Below, one piece after another: positions 52,322 through 60,802 of a stretch of 64,000 nucleotides of DNA (positions within the stretch are counted from its first letter, which is position 1; the number at the start of each line of letters is the position of its first letter). Under the pieces are notes generated by a model. The model searched no databases. It saw only the letters and a list, made by a program, of their open reading frames with translations, and was not told the DNA's origin. This DNA is from VGSG01 sp040756375 (GTDB lineage Bacteria; Desulfobacterota; Desulfomonilia; Desulfomonilales; Desulfomonilaceae), in assembly GCA_040756375.1 (NCBI GenBank), contig JBFLZC010000028.1:11232-75231 (forward strand). The letters run 5' to 3'. The position numbers were made by a program, and so were the translations under genes.

Positions 52322-53470
52322 CTAATCCTGGGTCATCAAACTCTCGGCCGCGTCCGCGATCACCTGTACTGCTCGGTCGATCTCGTCTTCCGTGGTCATG
52401 CGTCCTGTGGTGAAACGGAGCGTGCCTTTGGCCCACGCCAACGGCACGTTCATGGCTCGGAGCACGCTGGATATTTCCACATGGTCCGCGTGGCACGCGG
52501 CCCCAGCGGATACGGCCACATCCAGCCCGATTTCTTCGAGTATGCGGTTCGCTTCCAGTCCTCGGAAGCTAACGTTGAGCGTATTGGGGAGGCGCTTCTC
52601 AGGGTGCCCATTCACGCGGATCTTTTCGCCCAGTCTCTCGTGCAATCCGCGATAGAGCCTGTCCCGCATCTCTCTCATGTGAGCCATATTCTTTGCCAGG
52701 TCCCGTGCCGCGATCTCACACGCCTTGCCGAGCCCCACGATCTCCAGGACGTTCTCCGTTCCGGCGCGCTTACCCTTTTCCTGACCAGCGCCGTGCATGA
52801 ACTTCGTCAGTTCCAGGCCGCTTCGCACGTACAGTGCTCCAACGCCTTTGGGAGCGTACAGCTTGTGCCCGGCCACGGAAAGCAGATCCACGCCCAATGT
52901 TTTCACGTCCGTAGGGATTTTCCCCACAGCCTGGGCAGCGTCGGTGTGCATCACGATTCCGCGGTCCTTTGCGAGCCGGTTGATCTCCTCAATCGGCTGA
53001 ATAGTCCCCACCTCATTATTCGCGTGCATGACGGTAATAAGTATCGTCTCAGGCCTGATTGCACGTTCCAGATCGCTCGTGGAAACCAGGCCATGCTCGT
53101 CCACCGGAAGGTAGGTAGTCTCGAAACCGCTTGCTTCAAGCCATCGACACACTTCCAGGACCGCCGGATGCTCGACCTGTGACGTGATGATGTGGTTGCC
53201 TTTGGCCCTGACAGCGAAGCACGTCCCTTGGATGGCATGGTTGTTGGATTCGGTGCCGCCGCTGGTGAAGACGATCTCTTCAGGCGTGCAGTTGAGCGCA
53301 GCAGCGACCTGACTGCGAGCCGTTTGAAGCGCCCTCTTGGTCGCGATCCCGTACCAGTGGCTGCTGGACGGATTGCCGAACTCGGTTTCCAGGAACGGCC
53401 TCATGGCCTCAATCACTTCAGGCGCATGAGGTGTGGTGCCGTTGTAGTCGAGGTAAATGGGCTTAACCAT
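52322..53470 (-). CDS. cysteine desulfurase (NifS/IscS family)
   Basis: 382 aa PLP enzyme. YLDYNGTTPHAPEV start, SGGTESNNHAI near residue 70, HTDAAQAVGK near 178, SVAGHKLYAPKG with the PLP lysine near 202, RAGTENV near 238, and the active Cys in GAACHADH near 325. It releases sulfur from cysteine as a persulfide for Fe-S cluster, thiamine or tRNA thiolation. NifS-like by length. No iscU/nifU is adjacent. GGGGAG precedes ATG 53470. Confidence 0.94.
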   Translation of the reverse strand: MVKPIYLDYNGTTPHAPEVIEAMRPFLETEFGNPSSSHWYGIATKRALQTARSQVAAALNCTPEEIVFTSGGTESNNHAIQGTCFAVRAKGNHIITSQVEHPAVLEVCRWLEASGFETTYLPVDEHGLVSTSDLERAIRPETILITVMHANNEVGTIQPIEEINRLAKDRGIVMHTDAAQAVGKIPTDVKTLGVDLLSVAGHKLYAPKGVGALYVRSGLELTKFMHGAGQEKGKRAGTENVLEIVGLGKACEIAARDLAKNMAHMREMRDRLYRGLHERLGEKIRVNGHPEKRLPNTLNVSFRGLEANRILEEIGLDVAVSAGAACHADHVEISSVLRAMNVPLAWAKGTLRFTTGRMTTEDEIDRAVQVIADAAESLMTQD

Positions 53471-53678
53471 GGTGGTGGGCTCCCCTGTAACAATGTGGGT
53501 GAATCAATTCTGAGCGCGTGTCGCCAAGTAAACTCAGAACAAGTTTACGCTACCAAGATGTTCTCCGGCAAGAAGAGGCCGACATCCGACAATATTCGCG
53601 ATGATCAGCTCCGATGTATCGGGAGGCGTCCAATTATAGAAAGTGTCAAAAATAATGTTCTGTTACTCCTCGGACACT

Positions 53679-53757
53679 GGTAGGTGCCAGCCTCCGCGCC
53701 GGCACATTCTCCTTAGAATCAACTAGCTCGGGCCGGCAGAGACGCCGGCCCCTACCG
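53679..53757 (-). repeat. dispersed repeat family A, copy 5 (inverted)
   Basis: On the minus strand: GGTAGGGGCCGGCGTCTCTG, CCGGCCCGAGCTAGTTGATT, then GGCGCGGAGGCTGGCACC. Nothing else is seen in the gap 53471-53822. Confidence 0.75.
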
Positions 53758-53822
53758 ATCTTCTTCAAGCGCGAGCTGTTCATGAGGGCAAGAATAGACT
53801 GAGATCTATCGGAAAGCCCCGA

Positions 53823-53993
53823 TTAGTCCGCTTCCTCCAGATTAATTCTCAGCATGTGGATAGATGCCAATATTCGCTTGAGGTTGCGGTTGAGCGCAGG
53901 GAAGTCTTCCGACTGATCGTAAAGCTCTTGCGCAATTCTCTGCAATTGATCGACTTGAGCCGCAATTTCTGCCTGCGTGGGCTGCCTGGTCAT
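53823..53993 (-). CDS. 56-aa protein coupled to the PaaK-type ligase gene
   Basis: ATG 53993 lies 3 nt after the ligase stop (TGA ACC ATG), with GAGGAG 11 nt upstream inside the ligase gene. The frame (MTRQPTQAEIAAQVDQLQRI to MLRINLEEAD) is short, acidic and strongly helical, with heptad-like hydrophobic spacing suggesting a coiled coil. No family is recognised. Tight coupling argues that it is a real gene, perhaps a small partner of the ligase. Confidence 0.65.
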   Translation of the reverse strand: MTRQPTQAEIAAQVDQLQRIAQELYDQSEDFPALNRNLKRILASIHMLRINLEEAD

Positions 53994-53996
53994 GGT

Positions 53997-55340
53997 TCAG
54001 GCGTCTCCTCGTTTCCTCAGGTCTTTGAAGCGCTTGGCCTTTACTTCATAGCGGGGCAAAGATCCATACGGATGGATCTGAATTTCATATCCAAGGTTGG
54101 TCTTGAATCTGAGTTCAGTCTTGAGCTTTTCCGTGATGCTCGACGCGTCCTGGCCGGAACCTTCCGCCAGTTCCGCCTTGAGCGTAATATGGTCCACATC
54201 TCCGCGCTTTTCCACAACGACTTCATATTCGTGTGAGAGGCCGGGAAAGCCCCGTACCACGTCTTCAATCGCAGATGGAGCCAAAAGAACGCCTTTCACC
54301 TTAGTGATATCGTCCGCTCTGCCGATTACGCCGCCGTTGAATATGGTGTACGTTCGGCCGCATGGACACCGATCGGGGCTGATTTCCACTATGTCTTTAG
54401 AATCAAACCTGATGCACGGTTGGGCCAGTCTGTCCAGCGCGGTGATCACCATTTTCCCTGGTTTGTTCGGCTCTGTAATGGGCTCGCCCGTGTCCGGATC
54501 TTCCACTTCCGCGAGGAACATGGCTTCGTTCACATGCATGCCGCCCGGCTGGATCTCGCATTCAAAGCCCCACGCGCCGATTTCGGTCGCGCCCGCGTGA
54601 TCGAATACCTTTGCGCCCCACAGCCTTTCCATGCGTTCTTTGGTGGACGGGATCAGCGCGCCGGGCTCGCCTGCGCAGGTAATCCGTCTGACGAACAGAT
54701 CTTTCGCAGGGTCGATTCCCAATTTGCGCTGTGCAACATCAGCCATCCCCAACACGTAGGTGGGAGTCGCCATCATGGCGGTAGCTCTGAGTTCCTGCAT
54801 CTTAAGAATGCGGGCCTGCGTGTCGAGCACGCCCCCGGGGACGGTCTCGCACCCGATCTTTTCGGATGCATAATGTCCCGTCCAGAACGCCACGAACACG
54901 TTGTATCCAAACGGCAGAAAGACCCGGTCATGAGGACGATACCCTTGTGCCCACAGTAGCGTTGCCCAGCATTCGGAAAACCATTCCCAGTCCTGCCACG
55001 TGTCCGGCTGGTACACCGGTTGGCCGGTGGTGCCGCTCGTCTGGTGGAATTCCGTAACCTCGTCCAGCGGCACACAGAGCGCGTCTCCATACGGGAAGGG
55101 GTCCTTGTTCTGTATGGGCCTCAGCATAGACTTTTCCACTTTTGGGACCAGACGAAGCTGTTCCAGCGTTTTAATCTCGTCAGGCTCCACTCCGGCCTTC
55201 TCGTAGAGCGCTCGATGGAATCGGGAACGCTCGTATGCCCATCGGACAATGTTTCTGAATTTGCGGAGCTGCAACCGTTCCAGGCGCTCCCTGGGCAAAG
55301 TCTCCAGATGTGGGTTCCAGTAGGGGATGGTCTTGTTCAT
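53997..55340 (-). CDS. phenylacetate-CoA ligase family protein (PaaK-like)
   Basis: 447 aa adenylate-forming enzyme of the PaaK group: FHQTSGTTGQPVYQPDTW near residue 95, HAGATEIGAWGFECE near 245, then FDSKDIVEISPDRCPCGRTYTIFNGGVIGRADDITKVKGVLLAPSAIEDV, where the hinge and a CPCGR site are typical. Activates phenylacetate or a related aryl acid to the CoA thioester with ATP. The gene is not next to a paa catabolic cluster. Several phenylacetate-CoA ligase homologues in anaerobes have other acids as substrate. Confidence 0.9.
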   Translation of the reverse strand: MNKTIPYWNPHLETLPRERLERLQLRKFRNIVRWAYERSRFHRALYEKAGVEPDEIKTLEQLRLVPKVEKSMLRPIQNKDPFPYGDALCVPLDEVTEFHQTSGTTGQPVYQPDTWQDWEWFSECWATLLWAQGYRPHDRVFLPFGYNVFVAFWTGHYASEKIGCETVPGGVLDTQARILKMQELRATAMMATPTYVLGMADVAQRKLGIDPAKDLFVRRITCAGEPGALIPSTKERMERLWGAKVFDHAGATEIGAWGFECEIQPGGMHVNEAMFLAEVEDPDTGEPITEPNKPGKMVITALDRLAQPCIRFDSKDIVEISPDRCPCGRTYTIFNGGVIGRADDITKVKGVLLAPSAIEDVVRGFPGLSHEYEVVVEKRGDVDHITLKAELAEGSGQDASSITEKLKTELRFKTNLGYEIQIHPYGSLPRYEVKAKRFKDLRKRGDA

Positions 55341-55570
55341 GGGCTTTTCGGGAAAGTGCTGAGAATTCCGGGCTCGGGTTCTACCATGACTTATCCGCGC
55401 CGGTTCATTCAGGGAGAGGCGCGTAAGGCGATTGAAGAACTAAGGATATTAAGTCTAGCTCAATTGCGGGGCCTGAAGCAAGCCTAATCCCGCATTGGTC
55501 CCATCATTCACCAGGTGGAACTTTGTAGTTATAGGACCTGTCGAGAATAATGGCCGAGTGTTGCTCGGGC

Positions 55571-55626
55571 ATTGGTAGGTGCCGGCCTCCGTGCTGGCCC
55601 GCGCATTTATGGTTGCACCGGCGGAG
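55571..55626 (-). repeat. dispersed repeat family A, copy 6 (truncated)
   Basis: GGTAGGTGCCGGCCTCCGTG is preserved, followed by a shortened inner part. The flanking CGAGTGTTGCTCGGGCATT also resembles the other copies. The rest of the gap 55341-55679 shows no gene. Confidence 0.6.
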
Positions 55627-55679
55627 GCCATTTCCCATGTCAATTCTTTGACCGCGCATCTGTATCAATCTGCGTCGGC

Positions 55680-56933
55680 TTAGAGTGCATTCATGTTTTC
55701 AATAATTGCCTGACCGAACGCGGAGCAGGAAACCTCGCGCGCTCCAGGCAGAAGGCGAGCAAGGTCATAGGTGACTGTCTTTGCCTGGATGGTACGCGAC
55801 AGCGCGGCCGTGATAAGTTGCGCTTCATCTTTCCATCCCATGTGTTCCAACATCATGGCGCCGGAAAGGATTAGAGACCCGGGATTTACCTTATCCAAGC
55901 CCGCGTACCGGGGCGCGCTCCCGTGAGTTGCTTCAAAAATCGCGCAGGCATCACCGATGTTAGCTCCAGGAGCCATACCTAATCCACCCACCTGCGCGGC
56001 AAGCGCATCCGACAGATAGTCTCCGTTTAAGTTGGGCAGGGCCAGCACTTCATATTCCTGCGGTCGAAGCAGCACCTGCTGAAACATCGCGTCTGCTATT
56101 CGGTCGTTCACAATGATTTTGCCTTGCGGGATCTTTCCGGACGAATCCGCAGGCAGGTCTGCTTCAAGTGTTACATGTTCTGCGAATTCATCGCGGGCAA
56201 CTTCGTACCCCCAGTCCCGAAAAGCTCCCTCAGTGAACTTCATAATATTTCCTTTGTGAACGAGCGTGACTCGTTGACGGCCGTTCTCGATCGCGAATTG
56301 AATAGCCCGTCTCACTAGGCGCTTGGTGGCACCCGGGCTGATGGGTTTCACGCCGACGCCCGAGAGGGGATCAATTGATACGCCCATGCGGTCTCGCAGG
56401 AAGTCAATGACTTTTGTGGCTTCCGGAGAGCCTGATTTCCATTCGATTCCCGCATACACATCTTCAGTATTCTCACGGAAGATAACCATATCCACATCCT
56501 GGGGTCTGGTAACAGGCGCAGGCGCCCCGGGAACGTACTTCACCGGCCGAATACAACAGTACAGGTCCAGCTTTTGTCTCAAGGTTACATTCAGGCTGCG
56601 GAATCCACCGCCCACGGGCGTGGTTAACGGGCCTTTGATCACGACTCGGGCCTTCTCAATGGCCTCGAAGGTCTCGTCCGGCAGGTGCTGCCCACAAGCG
56701 GCAAACGATTTTTCCCCGGCTGCGATTTCCCACCAGGCTATGTGTCGCTTCCCGTGCGAAGCCAGGCCAACCGCCGCGTCAAACACCGGCCTCGCGGCTG
56801 CCCAGATGTCCGGGCCGACGCCATCCCCTTCGATAAATCCCACAATGGGAGTATCAGGTACGATAATCGTTCCGCGATCGGTCGCGGAGATCCACGCTCC
56901 ATTTGAAGGAGGATCGCCAAAGATAGGTGCCAT
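55680..56933 (-). CDS. icd: NADP-dependent isocitrate dehydrogenase
   Basis: 417 aa from ATG 56933 (AGAGG upstream); a TTG-started extension is possible. GFIEGDGVGPDIW near residue 33; GGGFRSLNVTLRQKLDLY with the phosphorylatable/substrate Ser and Arg near 115; NLNGDYLSDALAAQVGGLGMAPG near 300; and HGSAPRYAGLDKVNPGSLILS near 335. RY in the last motif corresponds to the Lys-Tyr pair that favours NADP in E. coli. Oxidatively decarboxylates isocitrate to 2-oxoglutarate in the TCA cycle. Complete and typical in length. Confidence 0.95.
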   Translation of the reverse strand: MAPIFGDPPSNGAWISATDRGTIIVPDTPIVGFIEGDGVGPDIWAAARPVFDAAVGLASHGKRHIAWWEIAAGEKSFAACGQHLPDETFEAIEKARVVIKGPLTTPVGGGFRSLNVTLRQKLDLYCCIRPVKYVPGAPAPVTRPQDVDMVIFRENTEDVYAGIEWKSGSPEATKVIDFLRDRMGVSIDPLSGVGVKPISPGATKRLVRRAIQFAIENGRQRVTLVHKGNIMKFTEGAFRDWGYEVARDEFAEHVTLEADLPADSSGKIPQGKIIVNDRIADAMFQQVLLRPQEYEVLALPNLNGDYLSDALAAQVGGLGMAPGANIGDACAIFEATHGSAPRYAGLDKVNPGSLILSGAMMLEHMGWKDEAQLITAALSRTIQAKTVTYDLARLLPGAREVSCSAFGQAIIENMNAL

Positions 56934-57090
56934 GTCCGTATTCCTCTTCACAGGATAAGGTCGCAACGTTTATACGGGGGAAGGCAGGGTCCCGTACAAA
57001 ATCAACGTTTCCTCCTGAGTCGCTATGGTATGTCGCATAAAGATCTGTGCCTAAGAATGAAGCCGGAATCCCCCTTCACACTCCTCTCTT

Positions 57091-57182
57091 TGTGGGGCGG
57101 CCTTTCCAGGCCGCCGGCAGGCTGGAAAGCCTGCCCCACAAGGACAGAGAGTTTTATAACCCCCTCCCTTGATGGGAGGGGG
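57091..57182. repeat. paired intergenic hairpins
   Basis: 57091-57140 is an inverted repeat with TGTGGGGCGGCCTTTCCAG and its near complement. 57160-57182 is CCCCCTCCCTTGATGGGAGGGGG, also found at about 48392. They lie downstream of icd's start region, in the 56934-57316 gap between icd and the PrmA-like gene. No gene is seen there. Confidence 0.6.
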
Positions 57183-57316
57183 AAGGGGAGGGTGATTTTT
57201 CGCGGGAAATTCAATGCCGTTCACTATCTTCTGCATCTATTCTAACGGTTATGGAATGCGCATACAACCGCGGCGCCGCCTGTCAACGCGCTTTTGCGTC
57301 ACCCTGGACTCCTTGT

Positions 57317-58132
57317 TCACACACGAGTGTCTTCGCGGCGCATGGAGAACGTGACCCAAGGAGGGTCCGACCTGTAATCAATTTCCGTATAACCTTGCTC
57401 GCCAAGTAGCTCTTTGATCTGCGAGCCCTGATACTCGCTTATTCCCGAGACAACCCAGAAATCATGCAGGCGAGCGCCTCGTAGAGTGCTCAATTCCCTA
57501 AGAACTTGAAAGGGCAAATTCGCGACAACCACATCGAAGGGTGTGTCGATGAAGAAGCGCGCCTCACCTTCTTCAATGCGGATGATTGATCCAAGCTTGT
57601 TCATCGCTACATTCTGCTTGGCTGTGCTCACGGCCAACCGATTCTTGTCTATCCCAAGGATGCGCTGGATACCCATGCGAGCTCCAGCCAATGCGACAAT
57701 CCCTGTGCCGGTTCCCAGATCGAGAAGCGAACGGACCTCATGCGCGGCCGCGATCTCTCGCAGCATATACAAGCAGGCAAGAGTGGTGGGGTGGGAGCCG
57801 TCACCAAAGACGACGGAAGGATCCAACAGAATGGCCTCATCAGGTGGCGAGAAATGGTCGGGCAATACAAACTGCAACCCTGCCGCGCTCACACCTGACT
57901 CGGGTATGCCCGTCTGCCAATCTTTGTACAGGAGTTCGTGACGAGAACTGAGGTTCAGACCCCTCCGGGAGACCAATTCTTTGACATACACATCTTCGGC
58001 GCGATCAAAAAAAAGATAGGAGAGGTCGTCTTCGTTCCACACGCCAACAAGTGACTCAGGCTGATCCGGGAGTTTTTCTCCCGGATCGCCGGTCACTTCG
58101 TAGATGAAGAGAAGTGTATCAGGGTGTAACAT
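57317..58132 (-). CDS. PrmA-like class I methyltransferase
   Basis: 271 aa. SVVFGDGSHPTTLACLYML near residue 110 corresponds to the FGTGxHPTT element of ribosomal protein L11 methyltransferase. It is followed by LLDLGTGTGIVALAGARMG (motif I), LGIDKNRLAV and the post-motif VVVANLPFQVL (NPPY-like position). It may trimethylate L11 or be a divergent paralogue; the N-terminal substrate domain differs from E. coli PrmA, so I keep the name general. The downstream end lies 70 nt before the terminator-like pair at 57160-57182. Confidence 0.8.
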   Translation of the reverse strand: MLHPDTLLFIYEVTGDPGEKLPDQPESLVGVWNEDDLSYLFFDRAEDVYVKELVSRRGLNLSSRHELLYKDWQTGIPESGVSAAGLQFVLPDHFSPPDEAILLDPSVVFGDGSHPTTLACLYMLREIAAAHEVRSLLDLGTGTGIVALAGARMGIQRILGIDKNRLAVSTAKQNVAMNKLGSIIRIEEGEARFFIDTPFDVVVANLPFQVLRELSTLRGARLHDFWVVSGISEYQGSQIKELLGEQGYTEIDYRSDPPWVTFSMRREDTRV

Positions 58133-58170
58133 CGCGGCAGGATTTGAATCTTCGACGGAATAGTCCCTGC

Positions 58171-58815
58171 CTACTTGCCCCTGATTTCACCCATCTCACG
58201 CACTATAGCCAAATATGTTTCCAACGCGGCCAGGAGTCCGCTTTTGGCGTCGGCAAGATCTGCAACTTCGGCCGCAGTCAGATGTTCACGCTGCAATAGG
58301 GCTTCCAACTTGCGGTTTATCTGGGTGATATGTTCGGGGGATGCCAATTCGCCCAGATCCAATTTCAATCTTGCTCTTGCCGGAGCGCGCCCGGGCTTGC
58401 CGGGCTTCGCGGCTTTTCCGCGCTTGACAGCTTTGACAGCCTTCGCCGCCTTGCGCGCCTTGGGCGCTTTCGGAACTTTCGCGGTCCACTTATCCTGTGC
58501 TTTCCATTTGGCTATGGTAGCAGCGCTCACCTTAACCTGTGCCGCCAGTTTCTTGTTGGTGATCGCTCCCCCCGAAGCCTGAAAGAGCTGCAGAGCCTTG
58601 TCCCGAGCTTCTTTCTTGCGCACGCCGCGTGGTGCCCGCACGCGCTTCGCCGGTGCTTTCGATTTCTTCACCATTCCGGCCCAATTTTCAGCGGCTTTCC
58701 ATCGGCCGATGGTCAGCGGATTGACCTTGACCGCTTCCGCTATCTCTCGATTGCTTTTCTTGCCAGCAGAGTCGAGATACATCTTTCTGGCTTGTTCACG
58801 GGCCTCTTTCTTCAT
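58171..58815 (-). CDS. two-HTH protein with Ala/Lys/Pro-rich histone-H1-like linker
   Basis: About 214 aa from ATG 58815, chosen for the GGAGGA site 8 nt upstream; the longer frame lacks one. Residues 1-45 (REQARKMYLDSAGKKSNREI, AEAVKVNPLTIGRWKAAENW) and 65-110 (KALQLFQASGGAITNKKLAA, QVKVSAATIAKWKAQDKW) are tandem helix-turn-helix units like the N-terminus of phage terminase small subunits. Residues 115-150 are nearly all Ala, Lys, Pro and Arg, as in histone H1 tails. The C-terminus is an acidic/helical region. Likely DNA-binding, role unknown. Confidence 0.75.
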   Translation of the reverse strand: MKKEAREQARKMYLDSAGKKSNREIAEAVKVNPLTIGRWKAAENWAGMVKKSKAPAKRVRAPRGVRKKEARDKALQLFQASGGAITNKKLAAQVKVSAATIAKWKAQDKWTAKVPKAPKARKAAKAVKAVKRGKAAKPGKPGRAPARARLKLDLGELASPEHITQINRKLEALLQREHLTAAEVADLADAKSGLLAALETYLAIVREMGEIRGK

Positions 58816-59053
58816 TTGTTGTTCCTCCGGGTTCTTATCATCGGCTCCGGCCCCTCTACCAGCGGCGGAGACGGCATCACCGAAAATGTATGTCTTCGTA
58901 CGTTGCATCAAATCAAATAACACACTTCGAATACGAATGCAAAAATTTTTGTCATATTGGTTACTTTTCTACCTCACGCGCGACGATAGCGCCTCATTTG
59001 AATGAACAACACTTCCCATGTAATACCACTGCGCTATCAAACGGTGAATCAAG

Positions 59054-59148
59054 GTAGGTCGGGTTGAGCCCAGCGAAACCCGACAAGTTGCTTTGGACAT
59101 GATGTCGGATTTCGTCCCGCTCAGAAAGCGGGACTCAATTCGACCTAC
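59054..59148. repeat. 95-bp element bounded by GTAGGTCG / CGACCTAC
   Basis: 8-bp perfect terminal inverted repeats, an inner stem GTCGGGTTGAGCCCAGCGAAACCCGAC at 59058-59084 (arms only 8 bp perfect) and a second stem GTCCCGCTCAGAAAGCGGGAC. It lies in the 58816-59420 gap between the HTH gene and the tRNA; no gene is seen in the remainder. Confidence 0.65.
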
Positions 59149-59420
59149 GGTCGCTCTTGCTTCAACGCCATCTTCACCGTTCGGAAGCGAACTGGTATAA
59201 GCGCATGATTCATGATCAAAAGCGGGGGCACATCAGGCTCAGACTGCCTTATGGTACAATGCGCGGCCCGCGCAGTAGTGAAATTGGAATGAGGCTTCTT
59301 GGTGTCGAAAGGGCGGTCACATCATGTGGATCGTCAAAACCCTGATGCGTCCCGTCAGTCGTTTTGCTGCCGCGACAGTATGAGAAGCGAGTTTAAGGAT
59401 GTCAGGTTTATGTTGTGTCG

Positions 59421-59508
59421 TGGTGCCTGAGACCGGAGTCGAACCGGTACGGGGACATGCCCCAAGGGATTTTAAGTCCCTTGTGTCTACCTATTCCACC
59501 ACTCAGGC
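59421..59508 (-). tRNA. tRNA-Leu (anticodon UAA)
   Basis: On the minus strand GCCTGAGTGGTGGAATAGG starts the acceptor and D arms. The anticodon loop is CTTAAAA within an AGGGA/TCCCT stem, giving anticodon TAA. A long variable arm (GGGGCATGTCCCC) and T-arm GGTTCGACTCC follow. The acceptor stem GCCTGAG pairs with CTCAGGC, then discriminator A and a genome-encoded CCA. The class II variable arm confirms Leu. Confidence 0.96.
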
Positions 59509-59658
59509 CAAGTCCGTGCAGTACACTGGCGTTACAACAAATTATACCAAATGTCATAGCTAGAGAGCTACAACTAGTCATGAAAGCCTTCGGCTTCGGC
59601 GAACACTCCGGGGCTTCGCCTCAGAGATAGGCGGCAAGAGCGCATCGCTGCGCAATAA

Positions 59659-59688
59659 TTTGGAGGGGAGACTCATCTCCCCTCCAAA
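59659..59688. terminator. hairpin downstream of the cupin-like gene
   Basis: TTTGGAGGGGAG, loop ACTCAT, CTCCCCTCCAAA: a 12-bp perfect stem. It lies 120 nt past the minus-strand stop at 59809; on that strand the stem is followed by TTATT. Nothing else is seen in 59509-59808. Confidence 0.5.
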
Positions 59689-59808
59689 CCACCCCATACG
59701 TAATCCCGAACAAGGAGACCTCAACTCGACTGCTTTCATAGGAACTTCCATTGCCGGGAAGCTACAACGAATCCTGAAAGCGGGGCCGCGAACCGCCTGA
59801 GGTCCGCA

Positions 59809-60135
59809 TCACTGCCCCGTGCGTCCTCCCGCGATAATGTACGTTACGGGATCGGCTGAAGGATTGGATATGAACATCGATTCATTCTCCGTCACATGCA
59901 CTGCGTGGGATCTTTCGAGCAAAACCTCTCCCTGAGAAGTATGCATGAGCAGCGGCCCACCCACCGCACAGAGAATCTCTTCATATCCCGCGCCGGGTTT
60001 GATGAGCCGTTGGCTCTCCCCTCCGGCAAGCTTGCCGTAGATGAGGTAACACGCGTCGCTGTGCAGATCTTTTCGAGCCAGAACGTACTCACCTCCCCAA
60101 AGGGAGGCGAGCGTTTCCAGATCGAAAATCTTCAT
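59809..60135 (-). CDS. small cupin-like protein
   Basis: 108 aa. LIKPGAGYEEILCAVGGPLLMHTSQGEVLLERSHAVHV and ENESMFISNPSADPVTYIIAGG follow the strand order of a single cupin barrel, though the His/Glu metal ligands are incomplete (GYEEIL instead of HxHxxE). It may be a ligand-binding rather than a catalytic cupin. Its ATG begins immediately after the TGA of the preceding gene. Confidence 0.75.
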   Translation of the reverse strand: MKIFDLETLASLWGGEYVLARKDLHSDACYLIYGKLAGGESQRLIKPGAGYEEILCAVGGPLLMHTSQGEVLLERSHAVHVTENESMFISNPSADPVTYIIAGGRTGQ

Positions 60136-60411
60136 TCAGACGTCCCCGTCGCCGGACTCCACAAAGAACAGGCCGTCTTCGGAAACAGACGCGTCACTTG
60201 TAGCTCCGCAATGCCAATCAGGGCATTGATGAGCTTTGTTCAGGTTTACCGCTATGGTGATCTTTCCGGTGTGAAGCAGGATGAGGTAGGGATAATGATC
60301 GCTATTCTCTGAGGCGAGTCGCCGGGCTTGCGTTACGTAGAGGGAATCCAAGTCCACATCCACGAAAAGCTCTTCCGCTCTGGTCCAACACATGCCCACA
60401 ATGGACGCCAT
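60136..60411 (-). CDS. conserved-looking protein of unknown function, coupled to the cupin-like gene
   Basis: 91 aa, AGGAGA site about 8 nt before ATG 60411. FVDVDLDSLYVTQARRLASENSDHYPYLILLHTG has an amphipathic pattern. Residues 60-75 contain HQCPDWHCGAT, a possible metal site. The C-terminal EDGLFFVESGDGD is acidic. No family is recognised; the abutting downstream gene implies a joint role. Confidence 0.7.
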   Translation of the reverse strand: MASIVGMCWTRAEELFVDVDLDSLYVTQARRLASENSDHYPYLILLHTGKITIAVNLNKAHQCPDWHCGATSDASVSEDGLFFVESGDGDV

Positions 60412-60732
60412 TTGCTCGCTTCTCCTGAAGGCAATTCCTCGGCCGAACCAATTCAGGGTTCATCTCCCGCACGTCGAAAGAAGCGGCAGGTAGCTCAGAG
60501 CAAGTTCCTGAGCGCCATACGCTTCGGATACACGACGGGGAGGCACCACGGCATTCTGTGTGCGCGGTCTCTTATCGGGTCCCAGCCTCGACCCGCACCG
60601 TCCCCAGAGGTATCCCTCGGCAGTTCCGGAAGCCCTTCGTGGCTATCGAACCATCTCCTAAATGCGCGAGCAGAATCTGTCAAGCGATTTATCGCCACTC
60701 CCATGCATTGAACCTTGAACAACCGATAAAAC

Positions 60733-60762
60733 TTGACCTGATCCGGGTTCCTGTGGTTAAAT
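60733..60762 (+). promoter_or_regulatory. candidate promoter of the outer-membrane protein gene
   Basis: TTGACC at 60733-60738, 18-nt spacer, TTAAAT at 60757-60762, giving a leader of about 35 nt before ATG 60803. The gap 60412-60802 is divergent and otherwise shows no gene. Confidence 0.42.
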
Positions 60763-60802
60763 GCCTGTGGTGTGCTGTATCTAAAAGCACCCGAAAGGCC
60801 AC

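Noticed and set aside
55387..55488. Short plus-strand frame MTYPRRFIQGEARK upstream of paaK
   Set aside because: 33 codons with no ribosome site or context; could be chance.
58816..58923. N-terminal extension of the HTH protein from 58923
   Set aside because: The internal ATG 58815 has a strong ribosome site; the extension has none and no domain.
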